NCBI RefSeq assembly: GCF_020181655.1
Contig: NZ_CP084032.1
Span: forward strand, 496,001-560,000
Origin: Pectobacterium colocasium
Lineage (GTDB): Bacteria > Pseudomonadota > Gammaproteobacteria > Enterobacterales > Enterobacteriaceae
Direction: 5' to 3'
Length of the DNA: 64,000 nucleotides
Shown here piece after piece: positions 37,380-46,286 of this stretch. The position numbers were made by a program, and so were the translations under genes. Position 1 is the stretch's first letter. Every line of letters begins with the position of its first letter. The notes under the pieces are model-generated. The model did no database searches and had not been told where the DNA came from. It saw nothing but the letters and a program-made list of their open reading frames with translations.

Positions 37380-38534
37380 ATGGCATTTACCTATTCACAA
37401 CCGGTCAGGCTTTGTCTTGGACGGGGAGAGATCGCCCGCGTTGGTGATGAAGTCGCGCAGTGGGGGACATGTGTGCTGCTGGTAACGGGAAAAACCAACT
37501 GCCGTCAAACGGGGCTGCTTGCACGACTGACCGATTTGTTAACCCAAAGCGGTGTACGCTGGGTGCTCTTCGACAGCGTTGAGGCAAACCCGCTTACCAC
37601 CACCGTAGATGATGGTGCCGCGCTGGCGCGTGAGCAACAGTGTGATGTGGTGCTTGGCGTCGGCGGTGGCAGCGTGATGGACGCGGCGAAAGGCATCGCG
37701 TTTATGGCATGTCATACGGGCAATCTGGTGGATTATCTGTTTCAGCCGCCAACCAGCAATGAAGCACTGCCTCTGGTGCTGGTGACCACGACAGCGGGAA
37801 CGGGCAGCGAAGGCAACTGCGTCGCCGTTTTTACGAATCCTGAAACCCATGATAAGCCGGTGTTTTTCTCGCCTGCGCTGTACGCGAAAACCGCCATTAT
37901 TGACCCGACGCTCATGGTCACGCAGTCATCCCGTATGGTGGCGTCAACGGGCTTTGACGCGCTCAGTCATAACATTGAAGCGCGGGTGGGCAAGTTCTGC
38001 AATCCGATGACGGAAATCATGACCGAGCGCGCCATTCGGCTGCTGACCACCTATTTACCGCGTGTCTGCCGGGATGTGACCGATCTGGATGCCTGGGAGC
38101 AGGTCTGTTGGGCGAATACATTGGGCGGAATGGCGATCGGGATGTCGGCCTGCGGTCTGCCGCATGCGATGGAACACCCGCTGAGCGGGTTGTACAACAT
38201 CACCCACGGTGAAGGGCTTGCCGCGTTGTATCCCGAACTGATGCGTTTTTCCTGTGATGACAATATTGCGGGGTTCGCTGCCGTTACCGGTGCGATGAGC
38301 GATAGCGTAACGCATCTTGATGATGCCGAACGGGCAAGGCATAGCGTCTATCTGGTACAGCGCTTGCTGGAAAATATCGGACTGACATTTACGCTCCGCG
38401 ATCTGGGCGTACGCGAACAGGATATTTCCTGGCTGGCGGATAACTGTGTGCAGACGATGGGCGTGAGTTTGGAACAGAATCCGCGTTCAGCGTCGCGTCA
38501 GGATATCGAATCGCTGTATCGCGCCTGCCTGTAA
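37380..38534 (+). CDS. Iron-containing alcohol dehydrogenase
   Basis: The product has 384 residues from ATG 37380; ATG 37377 is equally possible, and AGGAG upstream favours the second. It is a group III metal-dependent dehydrogenase. NAD-binding GVGGGSVMDAAKG, the metal-site Asp/His in FDALSHNIEA and the conserved PHAMEHPLSGLYNITHGEGL are visible. It lies 10 bases after the aminotransferase and probably reduces the aldehyde that the aminotransferase forms. Direction and substrate are inferred from context. Confidence 0.9.
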   Translation: MAFTYSQPVRLCLGRGEIARVGDEVAQWGTCVLLVTGKTNCRQTGLLARLTDLLTQSGVRWVLFDSVEANPLTTTVDDGAALAREQQCDVVLGVGGGSVMDAAKGIAFMACHTGNLVDYLFQPPTSNEALPLVLVTTTAGTGSEGNCVAVFTNPETHDKPVFFSPALYAKTAIIDPTLMVTQSSRMVASTGFDALSHNIEARVGKFCNPMTEIMTERAIRLLTTYLPRVCRDVTDLDAWEQVCWANTLGGMAIGMSACGLPHAMEHPLSGLYNITHGEGLAALYPELMRFSCDDNIAGFAAVTGAMSDSVTHLDDAERARHSVYLVQRLLENIGLTFTLRDLGVREQDISWLADNCVQTMGVSLEQNPRSASRQDIESLYRACL

Positions 38535-38619
38535 GGTGGCATGACGGCAAGGGATTTACCACCGGCCCGATTGCACGGCATGACGCTATCGGGTTCGTTT
38601 TGTGTATCCGGGGGGCAAG

Positions 38620-40023
38620 ATGAATACGCATCAATTGAAGAAAAACAGTCTGGGACTGTGGTCGTTGGTCTTTTTTGTGGTCGCTGCTGCTTCACCGTTG
38701 ACCGGCGTGGTCGGCGGTCTGCCCGTCGCCATCTCCGCAGGCAACGGCGCGGGGATCCCTGCGGTTTATCTGATGGCTGGCGGCATACTACTGATCTTCT
38801 CTTTTGGCTATATCGCCATGAGCCGCTATGTAACCAACGCTGGCGCCTTTTACAGCTATATCACGCTGGGCATGGGACGTCGTGCGGGGTTTAGTGCCCT
38901 ATCCGTCGCGCTGCTGGCTTATTTCGCCATTCAGATCGCAGTCGTCGCGATGTTCGGTTTTTTCAGCAGCATGTATCTACAGGAGCATTTGGGCATCTCA
39001 CTGCCGTGGTGGATCTACAGCGTCACGATGCTGCTGCTGATGTGTCTGTTAGGGATAGAAAGTGTGGAAGTGGGGGGACGCGTATTGGGCGTGCTGATGC
39101 TGATGGAAGTGGGCATCATGCTAGTGGTGGATATCGCGGTTCTGCTATCGCACGATACCGCGCCGATGACGCTGGCGGCATTTTCACCCAGCGTGATTAA
39201 TCAGGGGAGTATGGGGATTGCGTTAATTTTCAGTATCGCTGCTTTTATCGGCTTTGAATCAACGGCGATCTATGGTGAAGAATGCCGCAACCCTGAAAAA
39301 ACCATTCCCCGTGCGACGCTGGCCGCCGTGATCTTGATTATGCTGTTCTTTGCCTTCACCAGTTGGATGATGGTGCAGGCCTACGGGGTCGATCAGGTTA
39401 GGCAGCAGGCGATTAACGACCCTGGACGTTTTATTCTTAATGTGTCGACTGCGCTGGTTGGCAAATGGTCTGAGCAGATGATATCGCTGTTGTTGATCAC
39501 CAGCCTGTTCGCGGCAGCACAGGCGTTTCACAACAACATCTCACGCTACCTGTTTAGCATTGGGCGTGATGGTGTGCTGTCTTCCAGGCTGGCGATGGTC
39601 AGCAAAAATAAAGGGACGCCTTACGTGGCGAGCATGGTACAGACGGTCTTTGTGCTAGCCGTGCTGTGTGCGATGGTGGTGGCGGGTCTTGATCCGATGA
39701 TGCAGATCTTTGCGTTAGGATCGGCGATTGCGACGATGGCGATTCTGTTGCTTCAGGTGGGGGTTTCACTGGCGGTTATTTGTTTTTTCCAGCGAGAGAC
39801 ACACCTTCCGGTATCGACCTGGAGCCGCTTATGGGCACCGCTGATCTCCACTGTGGCTATGCTTCTGGCGCTGATTATGGTGGTCAGAAACGTTGATGTG
39901 CTGAGTGGTTCATCGTCTCAGATCGTTTCGCTACTGCCTTGGGGCGTGTTCGGTATTGCCATCGTGGGTTACCTGTCCGCCAATCGGGTTCGCATCCCGT
40001 CGCCGCAGGAAAATATGCCGTAA
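38620..40023 (+). CDS. APC-family amino acid/polyamine permease
   Basis: An inner-membrane transporter of 467 residues with about 12 helices. From ATG 38620 it begins with a short polar stretch, then LVFFVVAAASPLTGVVGGLP. The consensus helix 6 region (AAFIGFESTAIYGEECRNP) and FHNNISRYLFSIGRDG are typical of the APC superfamily. As the third gene after the aminotransferase and dehydrogenase, it is likely to import their amine substrate. Confidence 0.9.
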   Translation: MNTHQLKKNSLGLWSLVFFVVAAASPLTGVVGGLPVAISAGNGAGIPAVYLMAGGILLIFSFGYIAMSRYVTNAGAFYSYITLGMGRRAGFSALSVALLAYFAIQIAVVAMFGFFSSMYLQEHLGISLPWWIYSVTMLLLMCLLGIESVEVGGRVLGVLMLMEVGIMLVVDIAVLLSHDTAPMTLAAFSPSVINQGSMGIALIFSIAAFIGFESTAIYGEECRNPEKTIPRATLAAVILIMLFFAFTSWMMVQAYGVDQVRQQAINDPGRFILNVSTALVGKWSEQMISLLLITSLFAAAQAFHNNISRYLFSIGRDGVLSSRLAMVSKNKGTPYVASMVQTVFVLAVLCAMVVAGLDPMMQIFALGSAIATMAILLLQVGVSLAVICFFQRETHLPVSTWSRLWAPLISTVAMLLALIMVVRNVDVLSGSSSQIVSLLPWGVFGIAIVGYLSANRVRIPSPQENMP

Positions 40024-40077
40024 CTCTCCATCATCAACTGGGCTTATTATGGCGAGATAAGCCTGGTTTATGGGGCA

Positions 40078-40290
40078 ATGCCGATCATTCAGTCACGTAA
40101 GCAAGAATCCGATGCCAGCAAAAATAATGGGGATGACAAAGACTGTTGGTGGGTACTGGAAAGAACGCACAGTTGGATAAACCGCAAGCGTCGGCTTTTG
40201 ACGCTCTGGGAGAAGAAGGCCGAGAACGATGGGGGTATGTGGTATTTTGCCTGCGGTATTATTGTCTGGAATAAAATCCTATTGGTATGA
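40078..40290 (+). pseudogene. IS5/IS427-type transposase relic
   Basis: The 3' third of a transposase frame (IQSRKQESDASK, WWVLERTHSWINRKRRLL, ACGIIVWNKILLV) is closely similar to the end of the element at 27186-28058. It ends in a degraded right inverted repeat (TCCTATTGGTATGAGCGC). No left end or N-terminal part remains. Confidence 0.88.
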
Positions 40291-40311
40291 GCGCTAAACC
40301 AATGAGCGATT

Positions 40312-40345
40312 AATACCTCTCGCCGCTGACACGGCGAGAGGTATT
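40312..40345. terminator. Strong hairpin between the IS relic and ubiI
   Basis: AATACCTCTCGCCG and CGGCGAGAGGTATT form a perfect 14-bp stem with a 6-base loop. On the plus strand a GTTTATTT stretch follows. It lies 17 bases past the ubiI stop on the other strand and may work in both directions. Confidence 0.75.
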
Positions 40346-40361
40346 GTTTATTTCGGTTTTA

Positions 40362-41573
40362 CTATTTTCCGGCACTAAGCCAGTCTGGCAGATCGTGTAA
40401 TCCCATTGCCTGACGTACCAGCGTAGGTTTAATGCCGGGCAGTTTATCCGCCAGTACCAGACCGACATCACGCAGCAGTTTTTTTGCTGGATTGTCGCCG
40501 TTAAATAGTCCACGGAATCCCTGCATGCTGGCGAGCATCACGGCGGCGCTGTGTTTGCGGCGGCGCTCATAGCGTCGCAGGTAAAGATGTTGCCCGATAT
40601 CTTTGCCCTGTGTCTGTAAGCGCTTCAGTTCCGCAATCAGTTCGGCGACATCCATGAAGCCCAGATTAACCCCTTGTCCTGCCAGAGGATGAATGGTGTG
40701 CGCCGCGTCGCCGACCAGCACCAGTCGATGTGCCGCAAAACTGCGGGCGTAGCGCCCGGTTAGCGGGAAAGTCTGGCGCTCACTTTCCAGTTCACACAGC
40801 CCCAGTCGCATATCAAATGCCATCGCGACCTGACGATTGAATGCTTCTACAGGCAGGTTCTGCATCGCCTGAGCCTGTTCCGGTGACAGCGACCAGACAA
40901 TCGAACAGAGGTGCGGATCGTCCAGTGGCAGAAAGGCCAGAATCCCATCACCGTGAAACGCCTGACGTGCCACAGACTGATGCGGATGTTCGGTACGAAT
41001 GTTGGCGACCAGCGCATGGTGCCCATAATCCCAAAAGGTCAGCGGAATATCCGCATGCTGGCGCAACCAAGAGTGCGCGCCGTCCGCCCCAACGACCAGT
41101 CGGGCGGTCAACATGCTGTCGTCCTGCAAGGTAATAAAGGCTTCATTCTCGCCCCAGGCGACCTGTTTTAGCGACGCGGGGCAAAGCAGGGTGATGTCGC
41201 TTAACTGAGCGGCGCGTTGCCACAATACCTGCTGAATCACCGGGTTTTCAATAATGTGCCCAAGATGGGAAAAGCCGAATTCTTCGCCGCTAAAACTGAT
41301 TTTGCCGAAGCTGTCTTTGTCCCATACCTGCATGTCGTTGTACGGGCTGACGCGTTGTGCCACGAGATTTTCCCAGACGCCGAGATGGCGCAGGAGACAT
41401 TCACTGGCGGCATTGATGGCGGAGACGCGTAGGGCATGATCTTTCCCGATCGGCTGAGGTTCAGCCGCCTGTTTTTCCAGCACAGCGATACGCAGGCCAC
41501 TACCTTGTAAGCCGCAGGCTAGCGCCAGGCCGACCATACCGCCACCGGCAATAACCACGTCGAATGATTGCAT
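40362..41573 (-). CDS. ubiI: 2-octaprenylphenol hydroxylase UbiI (VisC)
   Basis: An FAD-dependent aromatic hydroxylase of ubiquinone synthesis that hydroxylates C5 of the octaprenylphenol ring. The product has 403 residues. N-terminal dinucleotide-binding VVIAGGGMVGLALACGL, the middle DG motif VVGADGAHSWLR and the second FAD motif LVGDAAHTIHPLAGQGVNLG are visible. It is the last gene of the ygfB-pepP-ubiH-ubiI cluster, 28 bases after ubiH. The gcvTHP genes that follow in E. coli are absent; an IS relic marks the junction. Confidence 0.94.
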   Translation of the reverse strand: MQSFDVVIAGGGMVGLALACGLQGSGLRIAVLEKQAAEPQPIGKDHALRVSAINAASECLLRHLGVWENLVAQRVSPYNDMQVWDKDSFGKISFSGEEFGFSHLGHIIENPVIQQVLWQRAAQLSDITLLCPASLKQVAWGENEAFITLQDDSMLTARLVVGADGAHSWLRQHADIPLTFWDYGHHALVANIRTEHPHQSVARQAFHGDGILAFLPLDDPHLCSIVWSLSPEQAQAMQNLPVEAFNRQVAMAFDMRLGLCELESERQTFPLTGRYARSFAAHRLVLVGDAAHTIHPLAGQGVNLGFMDVAELIAELKRLQTQGKDIGQHLYLRRYERRRKHSAAVMLASMQGFRGLFNGDNPAKKLLRDVGLVLADKLPGIKPTLVRQAMGLHDLPDWLSAGK

Positions 41574-41601
41574 TTCCGTCTTTTCCTGTTGGCGAGCTTA
41601 G

Positions 41602-42780
41602 TTAACGTTCTACCCAGCCCAGCGTGCGACGGGCAAAGGCGTCGCGCACCAGCGGCAGGTTATTCATGGCGATGAGGCCGAGGTTACGGCCAACGGCCAA
41701 CGCGGTATAGCGATTGGCAAACAGTCTGACCAGCCCATCGGTGATCGCCACCGTGGTATTTTGATCGGGCGTACGCCGCTGCTGATAGCGGTCAAGCACC
41801 GTGTACTGGCCGATATCCTGCTGATTTTTCGCCGCCTCGACGAGCGTTTCTGCCAACGACATCACATCGCGAATGCCCAGATTAAAGCCTTGTCCGGCAA
41901 TCGGGTGCAGCGTTTGCGCGGCGTTGCCCACCAGCGCTAGCCGGTGGCTGATGTGCTGGCTGGCTGTCAGTAAGCGCAGCGGATAGCTATGGCGTTCGCC
42001 GATGTGGGTGAACTGCCCCAGACGCCAGCCGAAAGCCTGCTGTAACTGTTGGCGAAATGCAGCTTCACTCCAGCCATCGACCTCATGTTGATGGTGTTTA
42101 TCATGACACCAGACGAGCGAAGAACGGCCGTTGCTCATGGGTAGCAGCGCCAGCGGGCCGTGCGGCGTGAACCGCTCGAACGCGCGCCCACGATGGGGTT
42201 CGGCCGTCGTCACATTCGCGATCACGGCGATCTGATCATAATCATGCTGTTGCCACTGGATCCCGCAAGCGTGCGAGAGCATAGAGCGAGAACCATCGGC
42301 GGCAACCATCAATTGGCCCGTTAGTTCGGTACCGTTGTCCAGCGTTAGCATCGCGTTCTCTTGCGTCCGCGTGACGGCAACCACTTTGGCTGGGCAGTGC
42401 AGGCGCACGCCCGGCTCTTGTTGCAACAGGGCAAACAGACGTTGTCCGACGTTGTGCAGCTCAACCACATGGCCCAATGCCTGAACGTGATAGTCTGAGG
42501 CTTTCAGGTTCACTACGCTGGCGTGCCCGCGTTCGCTGACGTGAATATCGGTTATCGCGGTCGTATGGCTGGACAGCGACGGCCAGATGCCCAGCGCGGC
42601 TAACTGCTGGCGTGTGCCGTCAGACAGGGCGATGGCGCGTGCGTCAAAACCTGGGTGTTCCTTGTCGAGCGGCGAATGTGCCTCGATAAGATCGACCGGG
42701 ATTGTGCCCTGTGAAAGCCGAGAGATCGCCAGCGCCAGCGTCGCGCCTGCCATTCCGCCACCGACAATCATGACTGCCAT
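41602..42780 (-). CDS. ubiH: 2-octaprenyl-6-methoxyphenol hydroxylase UbiH
   Basis: An FAD-dependent hydroxylase of ubiquinone synthesis (C1 hydroxylation), and a paralogue of the downstream UbiI. The product has 392 residues. IVGGGMAGATLALAIS, the DARAIALSDGTRQQL segment, VAADGSRSMLSHACGI and LVGNAAQTLHPIAGQGFNLG are typical. Transcribed between pepP and ubiI. Confidence 0.95.
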   Translation of the reverse strand: MAVMIVGGGMAGATLALAISRLSQGTIPVDLIEAHSPLDKEHPGFDARAIALSDGTRQQLAALGIWPSLSSHTTAITDIHVSERGHASVVNLKASDYHVQALGHVVELHNVGQRLFALLQQEPGVRLHCPAKVVAVTRTQENAMLTLDNGTELTGQLMVAADGSRSMLSHACGIQWQQHDYDQIAVIANVTTAEPHRGRAFERFTPHGPLALLPMSNGRSSLVWCHDKHHQHEVDGWSEAAFRQQLQQAFGWRLGQFTHIGERHSYPLRLLTASQHISHRLALVGNAAQTLHPIAGQGFNLGIRDVMSLAETLVEAAKNQQDIGQYTVLDRYQQRRTPDQNTTVAITDGLVRLFANRYTALAVGRNLGLIAMNNLPLVRDAFARRTLGWVER

Positions 42781-42825
42781 GCTGTTGTCCTTTGCAATGA
42801 TGCCCTTGTTCTTTGAAAGTGCGGC

Positions 42826-44151
42826 TTAGTGCTGCTTGTCATGCCATTGCGCCATCAGCGCTTCAATGTCATCGGCATTTTTAACTACGCCAGCCGTCAG
42901 GTTTTCGTTGCCATTTTCGGTGATCACGATGTTATCTTCGATACGCACGCCGATTCCCCGGTATTGCTGAGGCACTTTGGCATCGGGCGCGATGTAAAGA
43001 CCGGGCTCAATGGTCAGAACCATACCCGGCTCAAGCGGACGGCCTCGATCGGTCGTGCCGTAATCACCCACGTCATGCACGTCCAGACCCAGCCAATGGC
43101 TGAGGCCATGCATGAAGAACTGGCGATGTGCCTGTTCGGCAATTAGCTCTTCCACGTCGCCTTTCATCACGCCGAGTTTGATGAGCCCGCTGACCATAAT
43201 GCGCACCACTTCTTCGTTTACTTCGCGGATGCTGCGACCTGGGCCAAACAGCTCCAACGCGCGCAGCTGCGAACGCAACACGAGGTCGTAAATGGCGCGC
43301 TGCGGCGCGGTAAACTTGCCGTTGACGGGGAAGGTACGGGTAATATCGCCGGCATAGCTTTTGTATTCACAGCCCGCATCAATCAGCACCAGATCGCCGT
43401 CGCGCATTTGCGTTTCGTTTTCGGTGTAATGCAGAATGCAGGCGTTTTCACCGCTGCCGACGATCGTGTTGTAAGAAGGGTAGCGTGCGCCGTGGCGGGT
43501 AAACTCGTGGTGAATTTCGCCTTCCAACTGATATTCATACATGCCAGGACGGCATTTTTGCATGGCGCGTGTGTGGGCCTGCGCTGTAATTTCACAGGCG
43601 CGGCGCATTACGCTGATTTCCGCAGGCGATTTGAACAGGCGCATCTCATGTACCCACGGACGCCAGTCGGTTAGCGTGGCGGGGGCTGCAAATCCCTGAC
43701 GGGTGCCGTTGCGCAACGTATCCAGCGCGGCGAAGACCAGCTTGTCGGCATAATCGTACTGCCCCTGTGCGTGATACACCACGTCCAGACCATTCAATAG
43801 TAGATGCAGCTGTGCGCCAATTTCGCCAAACGGCAGGGCGCGATCAACGCCGAGTTTGGCGGGAGCCGCTTCCTGACCGAGACGGCGACCAAACCAGATT
43901 TCGGCCGTCAGATCGCGTACGCGGTTGAAGATCACGCTGTGATGATGCTTGGCATCGCTTTTTACCAGCAGCAGGACAGCTTCTGGTTCATTGAAGCCGG
44001 TGAAATACCAGAAATCGCTATTTTGACGATAAGGATAGTCACTGTCGGCGTTGCGCTGCGCTTCCGGCGCAGAAAAAATAATCGCCGCACTGCCTGGTGC
44101 CATTTTTTCCAACAGACCCTGACGACGACGAAGAAATTCTTGTGGGTTCAT
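42826..44151 (-). CDS. pepP: Xaa-Pro aminopeptidase P
   Basis: A manganese-dependent peptidase that removes N-terminal residues preceding proline. The product has 441 residues from ATG 44151 (MNPQEFLRRRQGLLEKM) with AGGAGC upstream, matching the E. coli length; an extension to 44202 is not needed. Metal ligands are visible in LIDAGCEYKSYAGDITRTFP, HGLSHWLGLDVHD, LTIEPGLYI and VRIEDNIVIT. It lies between ygfB and ubiH on one strand. Confidence 0.95.
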   Translation of the reverse strand: MNPQEFLRRRQGLLEKMAPGSAAIIFSAPEAQRNADSDYPYRQNSDFWYFTGFNEPEAVLLLVKSDAKHHHSVIFNRVRDLTAEIWFGRRLGQEAAPAKLGVDRALPFGEIGAQLHLLLNGLDVVYHAQGQYDYADKLVFAALDTLRNGTRQGFAAPATLTDWRPWVHEMRLFKSPAEISVMRRACEITAQAHTRAMQKCRPGMYEYQLEGEIHHEFTRHGARYPSYNTIVGSGENACILHYTENETQMRDGDLVLIDAGCEYKSYAGDITRTFPVNGKFTAPQRAIYDLVLRSQLRALELFGPGRSIREVNEEVVRIMVSGLIKLGVMKGDVEELIAEQAHRQFFMHGLSHWLGLDVHDVGDYGTTDRGRPLEPGMVLTIEPGLYIAPDAKVPQQYRGIGVRIEDNIVITENGNENLTAGVVKNADDIEALMAQWHDKQH

Positions 44152-44237
44152 CACCTGCTCCTGAAAGTAGTCCGTGCGGTTATCCGTCCCTTCCGCTCTC
44201 ACTAAGGCATGTCCTGCATGAGGTTGCCCTGAAGATA

Positions 44238-44825
44238 TTAATGCAGCGTGGGTTTTTGCTGCTCGGGTGCCGTTACCGCGCGTTGGCTGATAAATTCGTT
44301 ATGGCATAAAATGGCAGAAACGCGAACATACTCAATCACTTCTTCCAGCGATTGCTCCAGCTCTTCCTGATCTTCATCTTCGTCGTAGCCAAGCTGCGCA
44401 ATGTTACGTAAATCTTCGATAGCTTCTTTTAGCTCGCCTTTAGCCTTGTTCAACTGCGGCTGAACCACGCCCAGCCCAAGCAGGAAGTGGTTGACCCAAC
44501 CTGCCAGCGCGTCGGCACGATCGAAGACGCTCACGTCATCCTGTGAGTCGTCAGGCATGAAAAGCTGGAACAGAAAACCATCATCTTCCAATGCTTCGCG
44601 CGTGGCCTGATACAGGTCCTGAAGCGGTTGCGACAGCGTCTGGGTAAACGCCATACCTTCATTAGTCAGTTCAAAAACCAGCGTTCTCCAACTGTCGTCA
44701 TGGTTTCCACCACACAGCATCCCACTGATCAAACCGTGCATTTCTGCCGCGGTCAGCGCGACTTGCTGTTGGTGAAGCAGTTGGTCAAGGCCTTCATAGG
44801 CGGGAAACGTATTCTCTATAGACAT
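44238..44825 (-). CDS. ygfB: YgfB family protein (UPF0149)
   Basis: A soluble acidic protein of 195 residues, the first gene of the ygfB-pepP-ubiH-ubiI cluster. [18 protein letters not shown] and the Asp/Glu-rich [20 protein letters not shown] are typical of the UPF0149 family. In Pseudomonas a YgfB homologue represses an amidase gene by interfering with a transcription factor; the role here is unknown. It diverges from zapA. Confidence 0.92.
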   Translation of the reverse strand: MSIENTFPAYEGLDQLLHQQQVALTAAEMHGLISGMLCGGNHDDSWRTLVFELTNEGMAFTQTLSQPLQDLYQATREALEDDGFLFQLFMPDDSQDDVSVFDRADALAGWVNHFLLGLGVVQPQLNKAKGELKEAIEDLRNIAQLGYDEDEDQEELEQSLEEVIEYVRVSAILCHNEFISQRAVTAPEQQKPTLH

Positions 44826-45017
44826 GCGGATTCGTCATCGTTGGCTGGATTGGTTCGTGCTATGCTACCACCAAGCTCCCTTTCGATACCAGAAAGGGCT
44901 TGTATCTTAGATCTCGGCTATATATAGTGGCGCCCGCTTTAACGAACCCGATGTAACGGGTAATGCTCATGCTATGCGGCACGCGGGCGCAAGAACGACA
45001 AAAGGCAGGAAGGTGGT

Positions 45018-45347
45018 ATGTCTGCACAACCAGTAGATATTCAAATTTTTGGCCGTTCGTTAAGAGTGAATTGTCCGCCAGAACAACAGGATGCGTTGAA
45101 TCAGGCTGCGGAAGATCTTAACCAGCGGTTGCAAGATCTTAAAGTTCGCACTAGAGTCACAAACACAGAGCAACTGGTGTTTATTGCCGCGCTGAATGTG
45201 TGCCATGAACTGGCGCAGGAACGGGGTAAAACCCGTGATTATGCGTCGAATATGGAACAGCGTATTCGTATGTTGCAGCAGACCATTGAACAGGCGTTGC
45301 TGGAACAAGGGCGGATCACAGAACGCCAGGGTGCGCAATTTGAATAA
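45018..45347 (+). CDS. zapA: Cell division protein ZapA
   Basis: A small FtsZ-ring-associated protein of 109 residues that cross-links FtsZ filaments. [20 protein letters not shown] at the N-terminus and the C-terminal dimerising coiled coil ([20 protein letters not shown]) are clear. 6S RNA follows directly, as in most enterobacteria. Confidence 0.96.
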   Translation: MSAQPVDIQIFGRSLRVNCPPEQQDALNQAAEDLNQRLQDLKVRTRVTNTEQLVFIAALNVCHELAQERGKTRDYASNMEQRIRMLQQTIEQALLEQGRITERQGAQFE

Positions 45348-45421
45348 CGTCGTATTTTGACAAAAGTACGGTGTTTTTACGCGATAAGACGTGCTAAGGT
45401 TTATCGCGAGTAACGAATAAA

Positions 45422-45605
45422 ATTTCTCTGAGATGTTTGTCAGCGGGCCAGTCCCCTGAGCCGATATTTCATACCAACAGAATGTAATGCTCTGCGGTTG
45501 GTGAGCACGCTCGGTTCGTCCGAGAAGCCTTAAGACTGCGACGTTATGTTCACCTTGAACCAAGGGTTCAAGGGTTACAGCCTGCGGCGGCATCTCGGAG
45601 ATTCC
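45422..45605 (+). ncRNA. ssrS: 6S RNA
   Basis: A regulator that binds sigma-70 RNA polymerase in stationary phase. The sequence starts ATTTCTCTGAGATG and ends CATCTCGGAGATTCC, which pair to form the closing stem. The conserved strands GCGGGCCAGTCCCCTGAGCC and CAAGGGTTCAAGGGTTACAG flank the central open bubble. The length of about 184 nt and the position between zapA and fau match E. coli. Confidence 0.96.
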
Positions 45606-45635
45606 CTTTCTTTTATCACTCTTGACCCGTGGCGA

Positions 45636-46286
45636 ATGCAGCCCATGTCATCTTCTGATTCATCAATATCCCCTGATTCTTCACTCTCTTCTACGGCATC
45701 ATCGCGTCAGCAGATACGTCAGGCTGTGCGGCAAAGTCGGCGTTTACTGACGCCAGATCAGCAGGCGTTATTTGCACAACAGGCGTGTGAACGCGTCATC
45801 GCGCACCCGAGAATCATCGGGGCAGAGAGCGTGGCGGTATTTTTGTCATTTGATGGCGAGCTGGATACCTCTCCGTTGATTCAACAACTGTGGCAGCAGG
45901 GAAAGCGTGTTTATTTGCCGGTTCTGCATCCGTTTCGTGCTGGGCATTTGCTGTTCTTGCGCTATGCGCCGGACACCGAGCTGGTACGCAATCGTCTGAA
46001 GATTATGGAACCGCGTCTGGATGTGCGTCAGGTGTTGCCGTTACCGCAACTGGACATCTTGCTGACGCCGCTGGTGGCGTTTGATCGGCATGGGCAGCGG
46101 CTTGGCATGGGCGGTGGTTTTTACGACCGGACGTTGCAGTATCGTAATCAGATGTCTCGTGGGCCTTACCCGATTGGCCTGGCCCATGATTGTCAGCAGG
46201 TTGACGCACTGCCCGTGGAAAGCTGGGATATCCCGCTGCCGGAAATTATTACCCCCTCCCGCCATTGGCAGTGGAGCACGCGTTAG
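45636..46286 (+). CDS. fau: 5-formyltetrahydrofolate cyclo-ligase
   Basis: Converts 5-formyl-THF to 5,10-methenyl-THF with ATP. The product has about 216 residues from ATG 45636. The start is uncertain: ATG 45645 is also possible, and the frame opens within 6S RNA. A Ser-rich N-terminal extension precedes the conserved core. SVAVFLSFDGELDTSPLIQQ, LLTPLVAFDRHGQRLGMGGG and FYDRTLQ are family features. It follows ssrS as in E. coli and is probably on the same transcript. Its stop overlaps that of convergent nadR by four bases. Confidence 0.92.
   Translation: MQPMSSSDSSISPDSSLSSTASSRQQIRQAVRQSRRLLTPDQQALFAQQACERVIAHPRIIGAESVAVFLSFDGELDTSPLIQQLWQQGKRVYLPVLHPFRAGHLLFLRYAPDTELVRNRLKIMEPRLDVRQVLPLPQLDILLTPLVAFDRHGQRLGMGGGFYDRTLQYRNQMSRGPYPIGLAHDCQQVDALPVESWDIPLPEIITPSRHWQWSTR

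Noticed and set aside
45060..45593. 177-codon frame on the minus strand across zapA and 6S RNA
   Set aside because: It is complementary to a conserved protein gene and a conserved structured RNA.
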